Assembly (NCBI RefSeq): GCF_029433105.1
Contig: NZ_JARNTW010000001.1
Location: forward strand, 744,001-808,000
DNA length: 64,000 nucleotides
Source: Runella sp. MFBS21
Lineage (GTDB): Bacteria > Bacteroidota > Bacteroidia > Cytophagales > Spirosomataceae
Direction of reading: 5' to 3'
Position numbers and translations under genes: made by a program. Positions 26,793-35,042 of this stretch are shown here, in pieces; within the stretch, counting starts at the first letter, position 1; each line of letters starts with the position of its first letter. The notes under the pieces were generated by a model. That model searched no databases. It saw nothing but the letters and a program-made list of their open reading frames with translations, and was not told the origin of the DNA.

Positions 26793-27410
26793 TTAGGGTA
26801 AGAGATAGATAACTGTATCTATAAAGAAAAAAACACCATGGCTTGTCAAGACATTTTCATCGTGTAAATCTTCCAAAATAATACCCCATTCAGGATGATA
26901 ATAATCGTTATTTCTCCTGTGTTTAAAACCGTTTCGTTCTAAGAATTTCCTCAATTCATCTAAGTCAGTAGGCTGCGTAGATTCTATAAATGATTGTTTG
27001 ACAACTGAATAAAAATTGTTGTCTTTGAGATAAAAACCAAGCAGCTCGTAATGAGTACTCGGAAATAAAAAGTTGTGAATAAGCAGGCTAACAAAATAGT
27101 CTTTCCAACTTTCATAAAAAATGGCATCGTTAATTTTGGTAACGCTCCTACCATCATTATTGAGAAAAACTTGCTGCTCTGCTCCTTCGCCAATATACTG
27201 ATTATCATCAATTAACGAATACCAATAATCGTATTGAGCAGCAAAAAGAGATAGCAGTTCTACCTCGTCTTTTTTACTGAGGAATTCTGTTTTTTGAGCC
27301 GTTCTACCTGTGCTCTCGCTTGTGCTAAGGTAAAGCAAGGCTGTTTGGATAAGATTTCTGCCTGTAACTTCTCCAATTCTTGAAAGGATATCTCTGATTT
27401 CATCTCTCAT
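26793..27410 (-). CDS. kinase-like protein related to the polyvalent-protein kinase domain
   Basis: A 205-residue protein with a compact kinase/APH-like fold. A glycine-rich loop (YIGEGAEQQVF, residues 72-82), a candidate ATP-binding lysine (SVTKIND, K92), a catalytic-loop match to the HGDLHxxNVL pattern of APH-like kinases (EDLHDENVL: D181, H183, N186) and a metal Asp in FFIDTVIY (D198) are all in order. Small kinases with this layout are known from polyvalent proteins of phages and mobile elements and also occur alone; substrate and function are unknown. The gene lies between the terminator of the ABC/M1 gene and the M1 paralogue remnant. Base composition is visibly A+T-richer than the ABC/M1 gene, which is consistent with transfer. 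Confidence 0.65.
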   Translation of the reverse strand: MRDEIRDILSRIGEVTGRNLIQTALLYLSTSESTGRTAQKTEFLSKKDEVELLSLFAAQYDYWYSLIDDNQYIGEGAEQQVFLNNDGRSVTKINDAIFYESWKDYFVSLLIHNFLFPSTHYELLGFYLKDNNFYSVVKQSFIESTQPTDLDELRKFLERNGFKHRRNNDYYHPEWGIILEDLHDENVLTSHGVFFFIDTVIYLLP

Positions 27411-27451
27411 AAAGTTTAGACAAAAATAAAAACAAATTTAAAGATTAGAAA

Positions 27452-27498
27452 AAAAGACGGCGAGTAGCCCCTGTACGGAACCCAACTCGCCGTCTTTT
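27452..27498 (-). terminator. rho-independent terminator of the ABC permease/M1 peptidase gene
   Basis: AAAAGACGGCGAGT (27452-27465) and ACTCGCCGTCTTTT (27485-27498) form a perfect 14-bp stem with a 19-base loop. Minus-strand U-run follows. It begins 6 bases after the stop codon. Confidence 0.9.
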
Positions 27499-27504
27499 CC
27501 ATCT

Positions 27505-30500
27505 CTACAGCATTTCTACTTTCATCACATTATCATCCGAAATGCGGTCGATGAGTTTGTTGTAGGGATCGATGCCGCCTTTGAGGGGCTTGCCTTTTAC
27601 CACCAACTCAATCGTGTGCTTGCCTGGACTGAGTTTGTGTTTTTGGAGGTAGAGCGGCACTTTTTGCTTCATGCCTAGCTTGTTTTTAGACTCCTCCGTA
27701 AATACCCCAATGTCGATGTAGTTCGGGGTTTTTCCCTGCGCAATTTCTTTGCCCGTTTTGTCAAAATACAGCTTTTTGGTCTCTACTGTCAGCTTTATTT
27801 TATACTGGTCGCCTTTCAGTGGCGTCGCTTCTACGGCCGTTACTTTGTTTTCGTACAAGGTGATTTTCTTGATACAATCCTCCACAAAATACTTGAGCGA
27901 ATCAGGCGTTTGGGTGTAAATACTGTTGTACCATTCGTCGGTCGTCGTAAAAGGCGCTTTCTGGCGGAAGGCCGTCCGTTCGGCGTAGTCTTTCAGCCAC
28001 GTATTGAGGCGCTGCTCGCCCACCATGTCTTGCAGGGCATAAAACGTCAACGTGCCTTTTCCGTACCAAATGTACGCCCCACTCTCGTTGTCCATCAGCG
28101 GCTGTTCGCCTTTGTTTTCTGTACCACGACCGCGCAAATACTGGTCGAGGGCGTATTTGAGGCGCTCCTGCATCACGTCGCGGCCGTAAGTGTGGTGTAG
28201 CACCATGTGCGAGCTGTACTCGGCCAATGCCTCGGCGATGTTGTTGGCTCCCCGCGTGAAGCTCGGCATCACTTGGTGCCCCCACCATTGGTGTGCTACC
28301 TCGTGGGCCGTTATGTAATACGCATAATCGGTTTTGTTGGGGTCTGAGAAATCGGCCAAAAACCCAAAGTTTTCCGAATACATAATGGTATTAGGGAACG
28401 ACTGCGCAAAGGTCTGATAACGAGGAAACTCCAAAATACGCATCTGTCGGAACTGGTACGGGCGAAAATTGGACGAACAGTAGCGCAAGGCGTCTTTCAA
28501 CCCATTCATAAAGTGGGAAATGTTTTTATTATGCGTAGGATGGTGAAAAATCTCCACTTTAATATCCTGTCCATCAGAGTTTTTAACCGTTTCGCGGTGG
28601 ACGGCATAACGCGCCGACGCGACGTTGAAAAACAAATCCATGAACTCGTTTTGTTGGTAATGGAAGTACTTACGACCATTTTGCGTCCATTCCTTTTGCA
28701 GATACCCAGGCATAATCGCGATTTGGTCGGGTTCGGTACTGACCGTGCCTTCAAACGTTACCCAGTCGCCTTCTTGGGTAAACAAGAAATTCTGTAATCC
28801 CGTGGAGTCGGTGCGTTTGGGCATGTCAAATTCCCGAATCGGCAGTTTATACTTTTTCCGATACCGCTCCGACGAAAGTTCGGCGGACTGACTGTATCCG
28901 ATGCTCGGGAATAAATCGCCTTGGTTCACAAAAGTACCATTGTCCGTAATCGTAAACTGCTCTTCTCCCCCATTGCGAAAGCCTCTAAACTCACCATGCG
29001 ACGCGATTTCAAGCACCGCCGAGTCGTTGGGCATCAGCTTTTTAGGCAATTGATAAATATAAAAACGTTGAATCGTATCGTTCAACAATTTCTTAGGCTC
29101 TACTCCGTCGATTTTTAGACTCATTCGGTAATGCGGGAAACCGCCTCCCACGTTCAAAATCAGCGAATCCAACGGGCGGTTATGCTTATTTTTTATCACA
29201 AATCGACCACGGGCATCTATCATTCGTTTTTTAGGGAATAAATCTACCTCTACCTTCACCGACGTTACTTTAGGCTGGGGTTTAAGGTAAAATTTACGGT
29301 ATTTTTCTTCGTACTCCGCACTTCGTTTGCGGCCTTCTTCGGCGGTACGGTACTTGTTCAATACACTTTGGTTGTAATAAATAAAGCCCGCTGAACCTAG
29401 CCACACAAGGGTAAAAACCGACAGCAACGCCCCCGTAGCAGGGGTAAAACGCTGCATGGCCAAACGCCAACGATTTTTGAAATTGGTTTCGGTACCGCGC
29501 GACCAAAACAGGTTGCCAATCACCAAAAAGACTGCCGCCAATCCGCCCCAACACAACAAATACCACATCGTATTTTCGGTAAACCCAAACCCGTTCATGT
29601 CTGAATACGTCGAAGTAGGAACGGCGTTGAAATATAGCAACATGTATTTGTATTCAGAAAAAGCCCGCGTGCCGTACAATACCGCCCAAAAAGCAATGTT
29701 GACCACGTGCCCCGTCATTTTGTTGTTGACCAACGTATGAATCAAAAACGTAATCATGGTCAGGAACGTCCACTGCAAAATAGGCACTACGTAGCCTTGC
29801 AGGTACAGCGCCAAGTTGTAATCGAAGTATCCTTTGATGGTCTGCCAGATAACGCCGCACAAAATCCCCACGACAGGAATGAACAGCATCACCCCAATCA
29901 TGGCCAAAAACTTGGAGCCATACACCAACCAGTTGGGCAACGGTAAAGCATCGCCAATGAGGTGAAAATTGACCGTTCGGTCGCGGTGAACGACTTCGCC
30001 CGTAATGAAAATAATGAGGATAATTACTACAAAATAAAATGTACTGTCTTTCGACTCCAACATAAGGTAAGTGGTAGGAAGCGAATCGGTTCCGTACATC
30101 ATTCCTGCGTATTGATTGTCTAAAAACAAGAACAACGCCGCCGCTAACAAAATAGCAATAAAGAAGGGATCACGAACGATGTTCCGAAACTCCACTTTGG
30201 CCATGCTGAGCATTTGTCTCAAATAACGACCCGTGGTGTAGGCTTTTTCGGCCACGGGCAAATCAGCCAATGAGCGAGGAGCTGCCACTTTTTCAGTCTT
30301 CTTTTTGGAGATTTTTTGAGATTTTGGGGCAATGAAGCGTTGAAAATCAAAGCGAAACAACAAAAACAAAAGTGGAGCAAGCCCTACCCCTATCCACAAC
30401 AAACGGTTCCATAAGAAATTACCCTCCAGAGGAAAAAAGCGGGTATTTTGTTCCGTAACTGTCCAGTAACGCGTCAAATCGTCGAGCGCTCCCAACGCAA

Positions 30501-31149
30501 ATGGGTCGAGAATAGCGGCCAGCGACTTGTTGTCCAAATCGGCCATCAACGAAGAGGCGACCAAGTAGGTCACCAATAAAACCACCCCACCCGCATAGGT
30601 GACAAACACGCGTTTTGTCAAGGCCACCAAGCTAAAAAAGAGGCTTCCCGCAAAGAATAAATTGGGAACCCCTACGACCAAGTAAGGCCACAGGTAGTTG
30701 AGCAGGTTGTAAGGACCAATACGCTCGGCATTATCGCCAACTTCGAACGTTTTTCCAATGATACAACCGACCAAATGTCCTACAATCATTCCTGAACCAA
30801 TAAACAACAGCGTCAGAAATGACCCCATAAAACGCCCCATGAGGTACCCTTTTTCGGAAATGGGATAGCTGAAATAATAATTTTGGGTTTTGTGCTCAAT
30901 GTCGCGATAGACGGGTACGCCCATCACTGCTGTAGCAAGCATGATGCCGAAAACACTCATCACGGCAATGAAAACTCCCGCCATAGCAGGACCGTTGATG
31001 AATACTTTTTCGGACGAACCGCCACTGATGCTCACCGAACCAAACAGTGCCAACACTAACGAAAATAGAAACATCACCGCCCAATAGCCCCAAGTAGCAG
31101 GTCGCTTAAAGCGGTATTTTAGTTCAAAAGAAAGTATGGTTGAAAACAT
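27505..31149 (-). CDS. ABC transporter permease fused to an M1-family zinc aminopeptidase
   Basis: A 1214-residue fusion. Residues about 1-600 are an ABC-2 type permease: two blocks of hydrophobic segments (for example FSLVLALFGSVSI, FFIAILLAAALFLFLDN and VVIILIIFITGEVV). Residues about 640-1214 form an M1-like peptidase with the zinc motif HEVAHQWWGHQ (H949, H953) and the downstream Glu in NIAEALAEYSSHM. Similar permease-M1 proteins are known in Bacteroidota next to an ABC ATPase; the transported substrate is unknown. The ATPase gene (32822-33703) lies on the same strand 1.67 kb upstream, separated by palindromic repeats and a GIY-YIG gene. Confidence 0.92.
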   Translation of the reverse strand: MFSTILSFELKYRFKRPATWGYWAVMFLFSLVLALFGSVSISGGSSEKVFINGPAMAGVFIAVMSVFGIMLATAVMGVPVYRDIEHKTQNYYFSYPISEKGYLMGRFMGSFLTLLFIGSGMIVGHLVGCIIGKTFEVGDNAERIGPYNLLNYLWPYLVVGVPNLFFAGSLFFSLVALTKRVFVTYAGGVVLLVTYLVASSLMADLDNKSLAAILDPFALGALDDLTRYWTVTEQNTRFFPLEGNFLWNRLLWIGVGLAPLLFLLFRFDFQRFIAPKSQKISKKKTEKVAAPRSLADLPVAEKAYTTGRYLRQMLSMAKVEFRNIVRDPFFIAILLAAALFLFLDNQYAGMMYGTDSLPTTYLMLESKDSTFYFVVIILIIFITGEVVHRDRTVNFHLIGDALPLPNWLVYGSKFLAMIGVMLFIPVVGILCGVIWQTIKGYFDYNLALYLQGYVVPILQWTFLTMITFLIHTLVNNKMTGHVVNIAFWAVLYGTRAFSEYKYMLLYFNAVPTSTYSDMNGFGFTENTMWYLLCWGGLAAVFLVIGNLFWSRGTETNFKNRWRLAMQRFTPATGALLSVFTLVWLGSAGFIYYNQSVLNKYRTAEEGRKRSAEYEEKYRKFYLKPQPKVTSVKVEVDLFPKKRMIDARGRFVIKNKHNRPLDSLILNVGGGFPHYRMSLKIDGVEPKKLLNDTIQRFYIYQLPKKLMPNDSAVLEIASHGEFRGFRNGGEEQFTITDNGTFVNQGDLFPSIGYSQSAELSSERYRKKYKLPIREFDMPKRTDSTGLQNFLFTQEGDWVTFEGTVSTEPDQIAIMPGYLQKEWTQNGRKYFHYQQNEFMDLFFNVASARYAVHRETVKNSDGQDIKVEIFHHPTHNKNISHFMNGLKDALRYCSSNFRPYQFRQMRILEFPRYQTFAQSFPNTIMYSENFGFLADFSDPNKTDYAYYITAHEVAHQWWGHQVMPSFTRGANNIAEALAEYSSHMVLHHTYGRDVMQERLKYALDQYLRGRGTENKGEQPLMDNESGAYIWYGKGTLTFYALQDMVGEQRLNTWLKDYAERTAFRQKAPFTTTDEWYNSIYTQTPDSLKYFVEDCIKKITLYENKVTAVEATPLKGDQYKIKLTVETKKLYFDKTGKEIAQGKTPNYIDIGVFTEESKNKLGMKQKVPLYLQKHKLSPGKHTIELVVKGKPLKGGIDPYNKLIDRISDDNVMKVEML

Positions 31150-31224
31150 AAATTTAGCTGTGTTTGACTATTTTTGAAAAATCTACTGTTTGATAATTTT
31201 TCTTTGTCACCCCCGGCATTTGCA

Positions 31225-31308
31225 TTGTCACCCCGACGATAGGAGGGGTCTATATCCTTGCAATGATAATTCGCCGCTTTAGATTCCTCCTCCGTCGGAA
31301 TGACAAAA
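31225..31308. repeat. palindromic repeat unit 1
   Basis: An approximately 85-base imperfect palindrome. Left arm TTGTCACCCCGACGATAGGAGG and right arm CCTCCTCCGTCGGAATGACAA are near-complementary; the spacer contains TCCTTGCAATGATAATTCG. It is the first of eight full copies in 31225-32774. Degenerate partial arms (TTTGTCACCCCCGGC on the left, CTACATTGGAATGAC on the right) flank it. Confidence 0.85.
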
Positions 31309-31363
31309 AGCCTACATTGGAATGACAGAAAACGCCTACACTTTTGTTACCCCATTTTCTCCC

Positions 31364-31447
31364 TTGTCACCCCGACGATAGGAGGGGTCTGCATCCTTGC
31401 ACGCGCAATTCGCCGCTTTAGATTCCTCCTACATCGGAATGACAAAA
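31364..31447. repeat. palindromic repeat unit 2
   Basis: Same arm design as unit 1, with CCTCCTACATCGGAATGAC as the right arm. The spacer carries TTGCACGCGCAATTCG, the variant also found in units 7 and 8. Extra right-arm copies (CCTACGTCGGAATGAC) follow. Confidence 0.85.
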
Positions 31448-31529
31448 AGCCTACGTCGGAATGACAAAAAAGCCTACGTCAGAATGATAGAAAACGCCTA
31501 CACTTTTTTTTATTACCCTATTTTCTCCC

Positions 31530-31613
31530 TTGTCACCCCGACGAAGGAGGGGTCTGCATCCTTGCAATGATAATTCGCCGCTTTAGATTCCTCCTCCGTC
31601 GGAATGACAAAAA
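31530..31613. repeat. palindromic repeat unit 3
   Basis: Left arm TTGTCACCCCGACGAAGGAGG and right arm CCTCCTCCGTCGGAATGAC pair almost fully. Spacer as in unit 1. Confidence 0.85.
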
Positions 31614-31667
31614 GCCTACATTGGAATGACAGAAAACGCCTACACTTTTGTTACCCCATTTTCTCCC

Positions 31668-31752
31668 TTGTCACCCCGACGATAGGAGGGGTCTGCATCC
31701 TTGCAATGATAATTCGCCGCTTTAGATTCCTGCTCCGTCGGAATGACAAAAA
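31668..31752. repeat. palindromic repeat unit 4
   Basis: Left arm as unit 1; right arm CCTGCTCCGTCGGAATGAC has one change. Two further right-arm tails lie between it and the GIY-YIG gene; the last one ends 5 bases before the gene's stop codon. Confidence 0.85.
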
Positions 31753-31803
31753 AGCCTACGTCGGAATGACAAAAAGCCTACGTCGGAATGACAAATGGTT
31801 TCA

Positions 31804-32097
31804 TTAGTCTTGAATATCATCGTTTAAAAATTTCCATTCAGGATTAAACTCATTGATAAGTGCTTCTTTCTTTGATCTTCGCCAACCCTTTATTTCCTTC
31901 TCACGTTCGATAGCGTTGTAAACGTATTTGTGATGCTCCCAGTAAAGGAGATAGAAGCAATTGTACTTTGCAGTAAATCCACTTACTCCTTGCTTATGCT
32001 CGCTTAACCTACGCACCAAATCATTTGTAACGCCAACATAAAGAACCGTCTTATTATAGTTTGTTAAAATGTACACGTAATATGAATGCTCTCTCAT
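31804..32097 (-). CDS. GIY-YIG nuclease family protein embedded in palindromic repeats
   Basis: A 97-residue single-domain GIY-YIG endonuclease. The GIY and YIG strands read YYVYILTN and VLYVGVTN; the catalytic Arg follows in DLVRRLSEHKQG, and the catalytic Glu is in AIEREKEIKGWRRSKKEALI. These match the short UvrC-like proteins common in Bacteroidota. It is enclosed by four palindromic units on one side and a half unit plus four units on the other, and sits between the two genes of an ABC operon. Its role is unknown; a nuclease that acts on the repeats is a hypothesis from position only. Confidence 0.9.
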   Translation of the reverse strand: MREHSYYVYILTNYNKTVLYVGVTNDLVRRLSEHKQGVSGFTAKYNCFYLLYWEHHKYVYNAIEREKEIKGWRRSKKEALINEFNPEWKFLNDDIQD

Positions 32098-32125
32098 GAT
32101 TTATAAAATGCAAAAGGTGATAAGG

Positions 32126-32156
32126 ATTTAGATTCCTCCTCCGTCGGAATGACAAG
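32126..32156. repeat. half palindromic unit (right arm only), next to the GIY-YIG gene
   Basis: ATTTAGATTCCTCCTCCGTC continuing GGAATGACAA corresponds to the spacer end and right arm of the full units. No left arm is present; the sequence that should hold it is replaced by the GIY-YIG gene and its upstream region. Confidence 0.75.
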
Positions 32157-32228
32157 AGACTTTCGTCGAAATGAAAAAAGGTTTCCCTAAAATGACGAAC
32201 CATTGCCTTTTTTGTCACTCACCTTTCT

Positions 32229-32313
32229 TTTGTCACCCCGACGAAGGAGGGGGCTGCATCCTTGCACACGCAATTCGCGGATTTAGATTCCTCCTTCGTC
32301 GGAATGACAAAAA
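32229..32313. repeat. palindromic repeat unit 5
   Basis: Left arm TTTGTCACCCCGACGAAGGAG; right arm CCTCCTTCGTCGGAATGAC. Spacer TTGCACACGCAATTCGCGG. Preceded by a degenerate arm (TTTGTCACTCACCTTTC). Confidence 0.85.
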
Positions 32314-32383
32314 ACTTTCATCGAAATGACAAAAGGTTTCCCTAAAATGACGAACCACTGCCTTTTTTGTCACCCACCTTTCT

Positions 32384-32467
32384 TTTGTCACCCCGAGGAA
32401 GGAGGGGGCTACGTCCTTGCACGCGCAATTCGCGGATTTAGATTCCTCCTCCGTCGGAATGACAAAA
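32384..32467. repeat. palindromic repeat unit 6
   Basis: Left arm TTTGTCACCCCGAGGAAGGAG; right arm CCTCCTCCGTCGGAATGAC. Spacer holds TTGCACGCGCAATTCGCGG, which can form a small inner hairpin. Confidence 0.85.
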
Positions 32468-32537
32468 GGGTTGCGTCGGAATGAAAAAAGCTTCATCAGA
32501 AGAACAAAGAACTTTCTTTTGTCGCCCTGACATTTCC

Positions 32538-32631
32538 TTTGTCACCCCGACGAGGGAGGGGTCTGCGTCCTTGCACGCGCAATTCGCGGATTCAGATTCC
32601 TCCTCCGTCGGAATGACAAAAGGGTTTCGTT
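32538..32631. repeat. palindromic repeat unit 7
   Basis: Left arm TTTGTCACCCCGACGAGGGAG; right arm CCTCCTCCGTCGGAATGAC. The spacer is TTGCACGCGCAATTCGCGG, as in unit 6. It is followed by a near-identical flank shared with unit 6 (AAAGCTTCATCAGAAGAACA), so units 6 and 7 share flanking sequence too. Confidence 0.85.
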
Positions 32632-32691
32632 GGAATGAAAAAAGCTTCATCAGAAGAACAAAGAACTTTCTTTTGTCGCCCTGACATTTCT

Positions 32692-32774
32692 TTTGTCACC
32701 CCGAGGAAGGAGGGGTCTGCGTCCTTGCACAGAATTCGACGATTTAGATTCCTCCTCCGTCGGAATGACAAAAA
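32692..32774. repeat. palindromic repeat unit 8
   Basis: Left arm TTTGTCACCCCGAGGAAGGAG; right arm CCTCCTCCGTCGGAATGAC. A shortened spacer (TTGCACAGAATTCGACG). Degenerate arms extend the palindrome outward on both sides, and the last one ends directly at the stop codon of the ABC ATPase gene. Confidence 0.85.
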
Positions 32775-32821
32775 ACTTTCGTCGGAATGACAAGAGACTT
32801 TCGTCGGAAGAACAAAAAAGA

Positions 32822-33703
32822 CTACACTGCCAGTCCTTGTCGAACCGTGATTTCGGAGAAATACACATCTTCCAAATCAGGAGTAGTTGCTTCAAAACCT
32901 TCAAGTGACTCGTCGGCTATGACTCTGATTTGGGTTTTACCCATTTTCAGTGAAGTCGAAATCACTTGGTAATTTTCGCGATAGTTGTTCAGTTCGTGTT
33001 TTTCAATACTTTTCTTAAATACCTTACCCTCAAGCCCTTTTACCAATTCATTTGGATTGCCTTTGGCCACTACTTCGCCCAAACAAATGATAGCCATGTG
33101 AGAGCAAAGGTTGGTAACATCTTCCACAATGTGCGTTGAAAGAATCACAATCGTGTTTTCGCCAATTTCAGAAAGTAAGTTATGAAAACGATTGCGTTCG
33201 GCGGGGTCAAGACCCGCCGTCGGTTCATCAACAATGATGAGTTTGGGATTGCCAATAAGCGCCTGTGCAATACCAAAGCGCTGTTTCATCCCTCCCGAAT
33301 ACGTCCCCAAGTTTTTCTTACGGGCTTCGTAGAGGTTTACTTTTTGAAGAAGCGCCGTAACAATGTCCTTACGCTCACCACGATTCGAAATTCCTTTTAG
33401 GTCGGCGATGTGGTCAAGCATGGTTTCGGCACTGACGCGCGGATATACCCCAAACTCTTGCGGTAAGTAGCCTAGAATTTTACGTACCTCCTCTTTTTGG
33501 CGTAGTACATCCAAGTCATCGAGCGAAATACTACCGCTATCGGCCTCTTGAAGGGTGGCAATGGTGCGCATCAAGGAGCTTTTACCCGCGCCATTAGGAC
33601 CCAAAAGTCCAAACATCCCCTGCGGAATGGTAAGTGTAACATCTTTAAGGGCTTGTACGCCATTAGAATACGTCTTGGAAAGATTGGTAATGGTTAGCTG
33701 CAT
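32822..33703 (-). CDS. ABC transporter ATP-binding protein
   Basis: A 293-residue ABC ATPase. Walker A GPNGAGKSSLM, Q-loop region GYLPQEFGVYP, signature TYSGGMKQRFGIAQAL, Walker B LIIVDEPTAGLDPAERN and the switch His in VILSTHIVED are all present. The C-terminal 80 residues are the variable domain seen in ABC-2 type exporters. It is expected to pair with the permease-M1 fusion gene 1.67 kb downstream on the same strand; the two are separated by repeats and the GIY-YIG gene. The repeats begin within about 50 bases of the stop. Confidence 0.95.
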   Translation of the reverse strand: MQLTITNLSKTYSNGVQALKDVTLTIPQGMFGLLGPNGAGKSSLMRTIATLQEADSGSISLDDLDVLRQKEEVRKILGYLPQEFGVYPRVSAETMLDHIADLKGISNRGERKDIVTALLQKVNLYEARKKNLGTYSGGMKQRFGIAQALIGNPKLIIVDEPTAGLDPAERNRFHNLLSEIGENTIVILSTHIVEDVTNLCSHMAIICLGEVVAKGNPNELVKGLEGKVFKKSIEKHELNNYRENYQVISTSLKMGKTQIRVIADESLEGFEATTPDLEDVYFSEITVRQGLAV

Positions 33704-33896
33704 GAAGAAATTAGTTTGTAGGTTTTGAAGGTTTTGCGAAAATAGAAAAAACCATACTCAAACTATATTTTTTGGGATTAAAGGCAATATGGGCAGATGA
33801 ATATTAGAAAATTTCTCATGAAACTTCTGAGAATTGTTGATTTTTATCTAAAAATATAGAATAACGTTTGTTGAGTCCCAATTATACTACCAAAAC

Positions 33897-33966
33897 AAAA
33901 CCACAGAAGGCAGAATAGATATCAAGGAAAAAGCCTCGCTGTATCTCTGCACCTCTGTGGTTTTTT
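33897..33966 (-). terminator. imperfect hairpin, likely terminator of the ChbG-like gene
   Basis: AAAACCACAG (33897-33906) pairs with CTGTGGTTTT (33955-33964). A second short stem (GCAG/CTGC) lies inside, with a large loop. Poly-A/T on both sides. It lies about 20 bases after the stop of the deacetylase gene. Confidence 0.55.
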
Positions 33967-33985
33967 AAAAAATATTTAGGAAGTC

Positions 33986-34978
33986 TTATTTTACTTTGGC
34001 TCTACGCTCTCGCATTTCGCGCCAAGTGGTAAGAATGATGCCTTCTTTTTCGATAAAAGTTTTTAAGGCAGGGTCTAACATCGCCCAAAAATCACCGTAG
34101 CGGGTAGGCCAAGAATCGGTGATTTCTTTGAAGTTGTCGCTGGGGGCAGCGCAGTGCATGATTACCATTGTAATACCCGGCTTAGCTTCTTTCAAAAGCT
34201 CAATGTATTTTTCGGTTTTCATTTTCCGTAAGTTTTCTTCGGTATTAGGCACATTAGCGGCGAGTTTCCAACCATAAGTATCTGCAAACAAATCGTCGAG
34301 TACCGGCAAACCTGCGTTCCAAAGCATTTTACCAATTTGCTGAAACTGTTGTATTTCTTGGGCTGGACTGTTACGCTCTTTGGAGATAAGCGTAGCATGG
34401 CCCGCAGGAAACATCACGGGGATTTTTTCTTGAATACCCACTTTTACATAACGTTCCGTAAAAGCAGGCGAACCGAAGAGCGTTCCCATATGCGAATCGA
34501 TGTGCGAAGGCTCTACCCCAAATTGTCGAAAACGGGCTATTTGTGCCCTGATTTCGGTTTCTACTTCGTCGGCGGAGGCATTCTTGACCACACTAGCTAC
34601 ATTAGACCACATAGCACCTTCTTTGTCGTGCAAGCCCGGTACTTTGTCGCGCCCCGACAGCGGAAACCAACGATAGCCTTTCCATTCGGAGGTAAGGGTG
34701 AGGTGCACGCCTGCGTCAGTGTTGGGGTGCTGTTGGAGGTATTTCATGTAGGCAGGTACCCACCCGCAAGGCATCATCACGCTAGCTGAATTGGCCACCC
34801 CTTTTTCCATGGCGAGAATAGTACCTTGATTGGCCTCATACGACATGCCCGCGTCGTCGATGTGGAAGATAATGACTTTTTTGCCTTTGGGATAGCCTAG
34901 TTTTTCGGCATAAGTCTCTTGAGCCATGCTGCCAATGTTCCCTAGCAAACAGAATACAAATAGAAAAAGATATTTCAT
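33986..34978 (-). CDS. ChbG/YdjC-family carbohydrate deacetylase-like protein, exported
   Basis: A 330-residue protein with signal peptide MKYLFLFVFCLLGNIGSMAQ. It shows the ChbG/YdjC metal-site motifs: VIIFHIDDAGMSYEANQG (Asp pair and His), GVHLTLTSEWKGY and SHIDSHMGTLFG. ChbG members deacetylate chito-oligosaccharides or related amino sugars; here export suggests a periplasmic or extracellular substrate, which is an inference. The terminal TMVIMHCAAP and DPALKTFIEKEGIILTTWREM match the family's last strands. The length is normal or slightly long. Divergent from the serine hydrolase gene (64 bases between starts). Confidence 0.85.
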   Translation of the reverse strand: MKYLFLFVFCLLGNIGSMAQETYAEKLGYPKGKKVIIFHIDDAGMSYEANQGTILAMEKGVANSASVMMPCGWVPAYMKYLQQHPNTDAGVHLTLTSEWKGYRWFPLSGRDKVPGLHDKEGAMWSNVASVVKNASADEVETEIRAQIARFRQFGVEPSHIDSHMGTLFGSPAFTERYVKVGIQEKIPVMFPAGHATLISKERNSPAQEIQQFQQIGKMLWNAGLPVLDDLFADTYGWKLAANVPNTEENLRKMKTEKYIELLKEAKPGITMVIMHCAAPSDNFKEITDSWPTRYGDFWAMLDPALKTFIEKEGIILTTWREMRERRAKVK

Positions 34979-34991
34979 GGAATCCAGGGTT

Positions 34992-34999
34992 TATATTTG
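34992..34999 (+). promoter_or_regulatory. Bacteroidota -7 element TATATTTG for the serine hydrolase gene
   Basis: An exact TAnnTTTG match followed by C, 43 bases before the ATG at 35043. There is no clear -33 TTG. Confidence 0.4.
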
Positions 35000-35042
35000 C
35001 CTCATAAAGTAATGAGCCTATCCTTAATTACTTTAGGGACTT

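Noticed and set aside
26695-27583. Integrase attachment-site duplication
   Set aside because: There is no integrase, and the similarity stops exactly at the stop codon, with all differences synonymous. A paralogue remnant explains this better, although the alternative is kept as a hypothesis in the findings.
31225-32774. CRISPR-like array
   Set aside because: The repeats are long palindromes of about 85 bases with variable spacing and their own variants; there are no short identical repeats with unique equal-length spacers and no cas genes.
31604-32972. Several short open frames within the palindromic repeats on both strands
   Set aside because: They read through the repeats themselves, giving the same RNDK/FRRNPFVIPTEEES-type peptides in each copy. 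They are products of repeat sequence, not genes.
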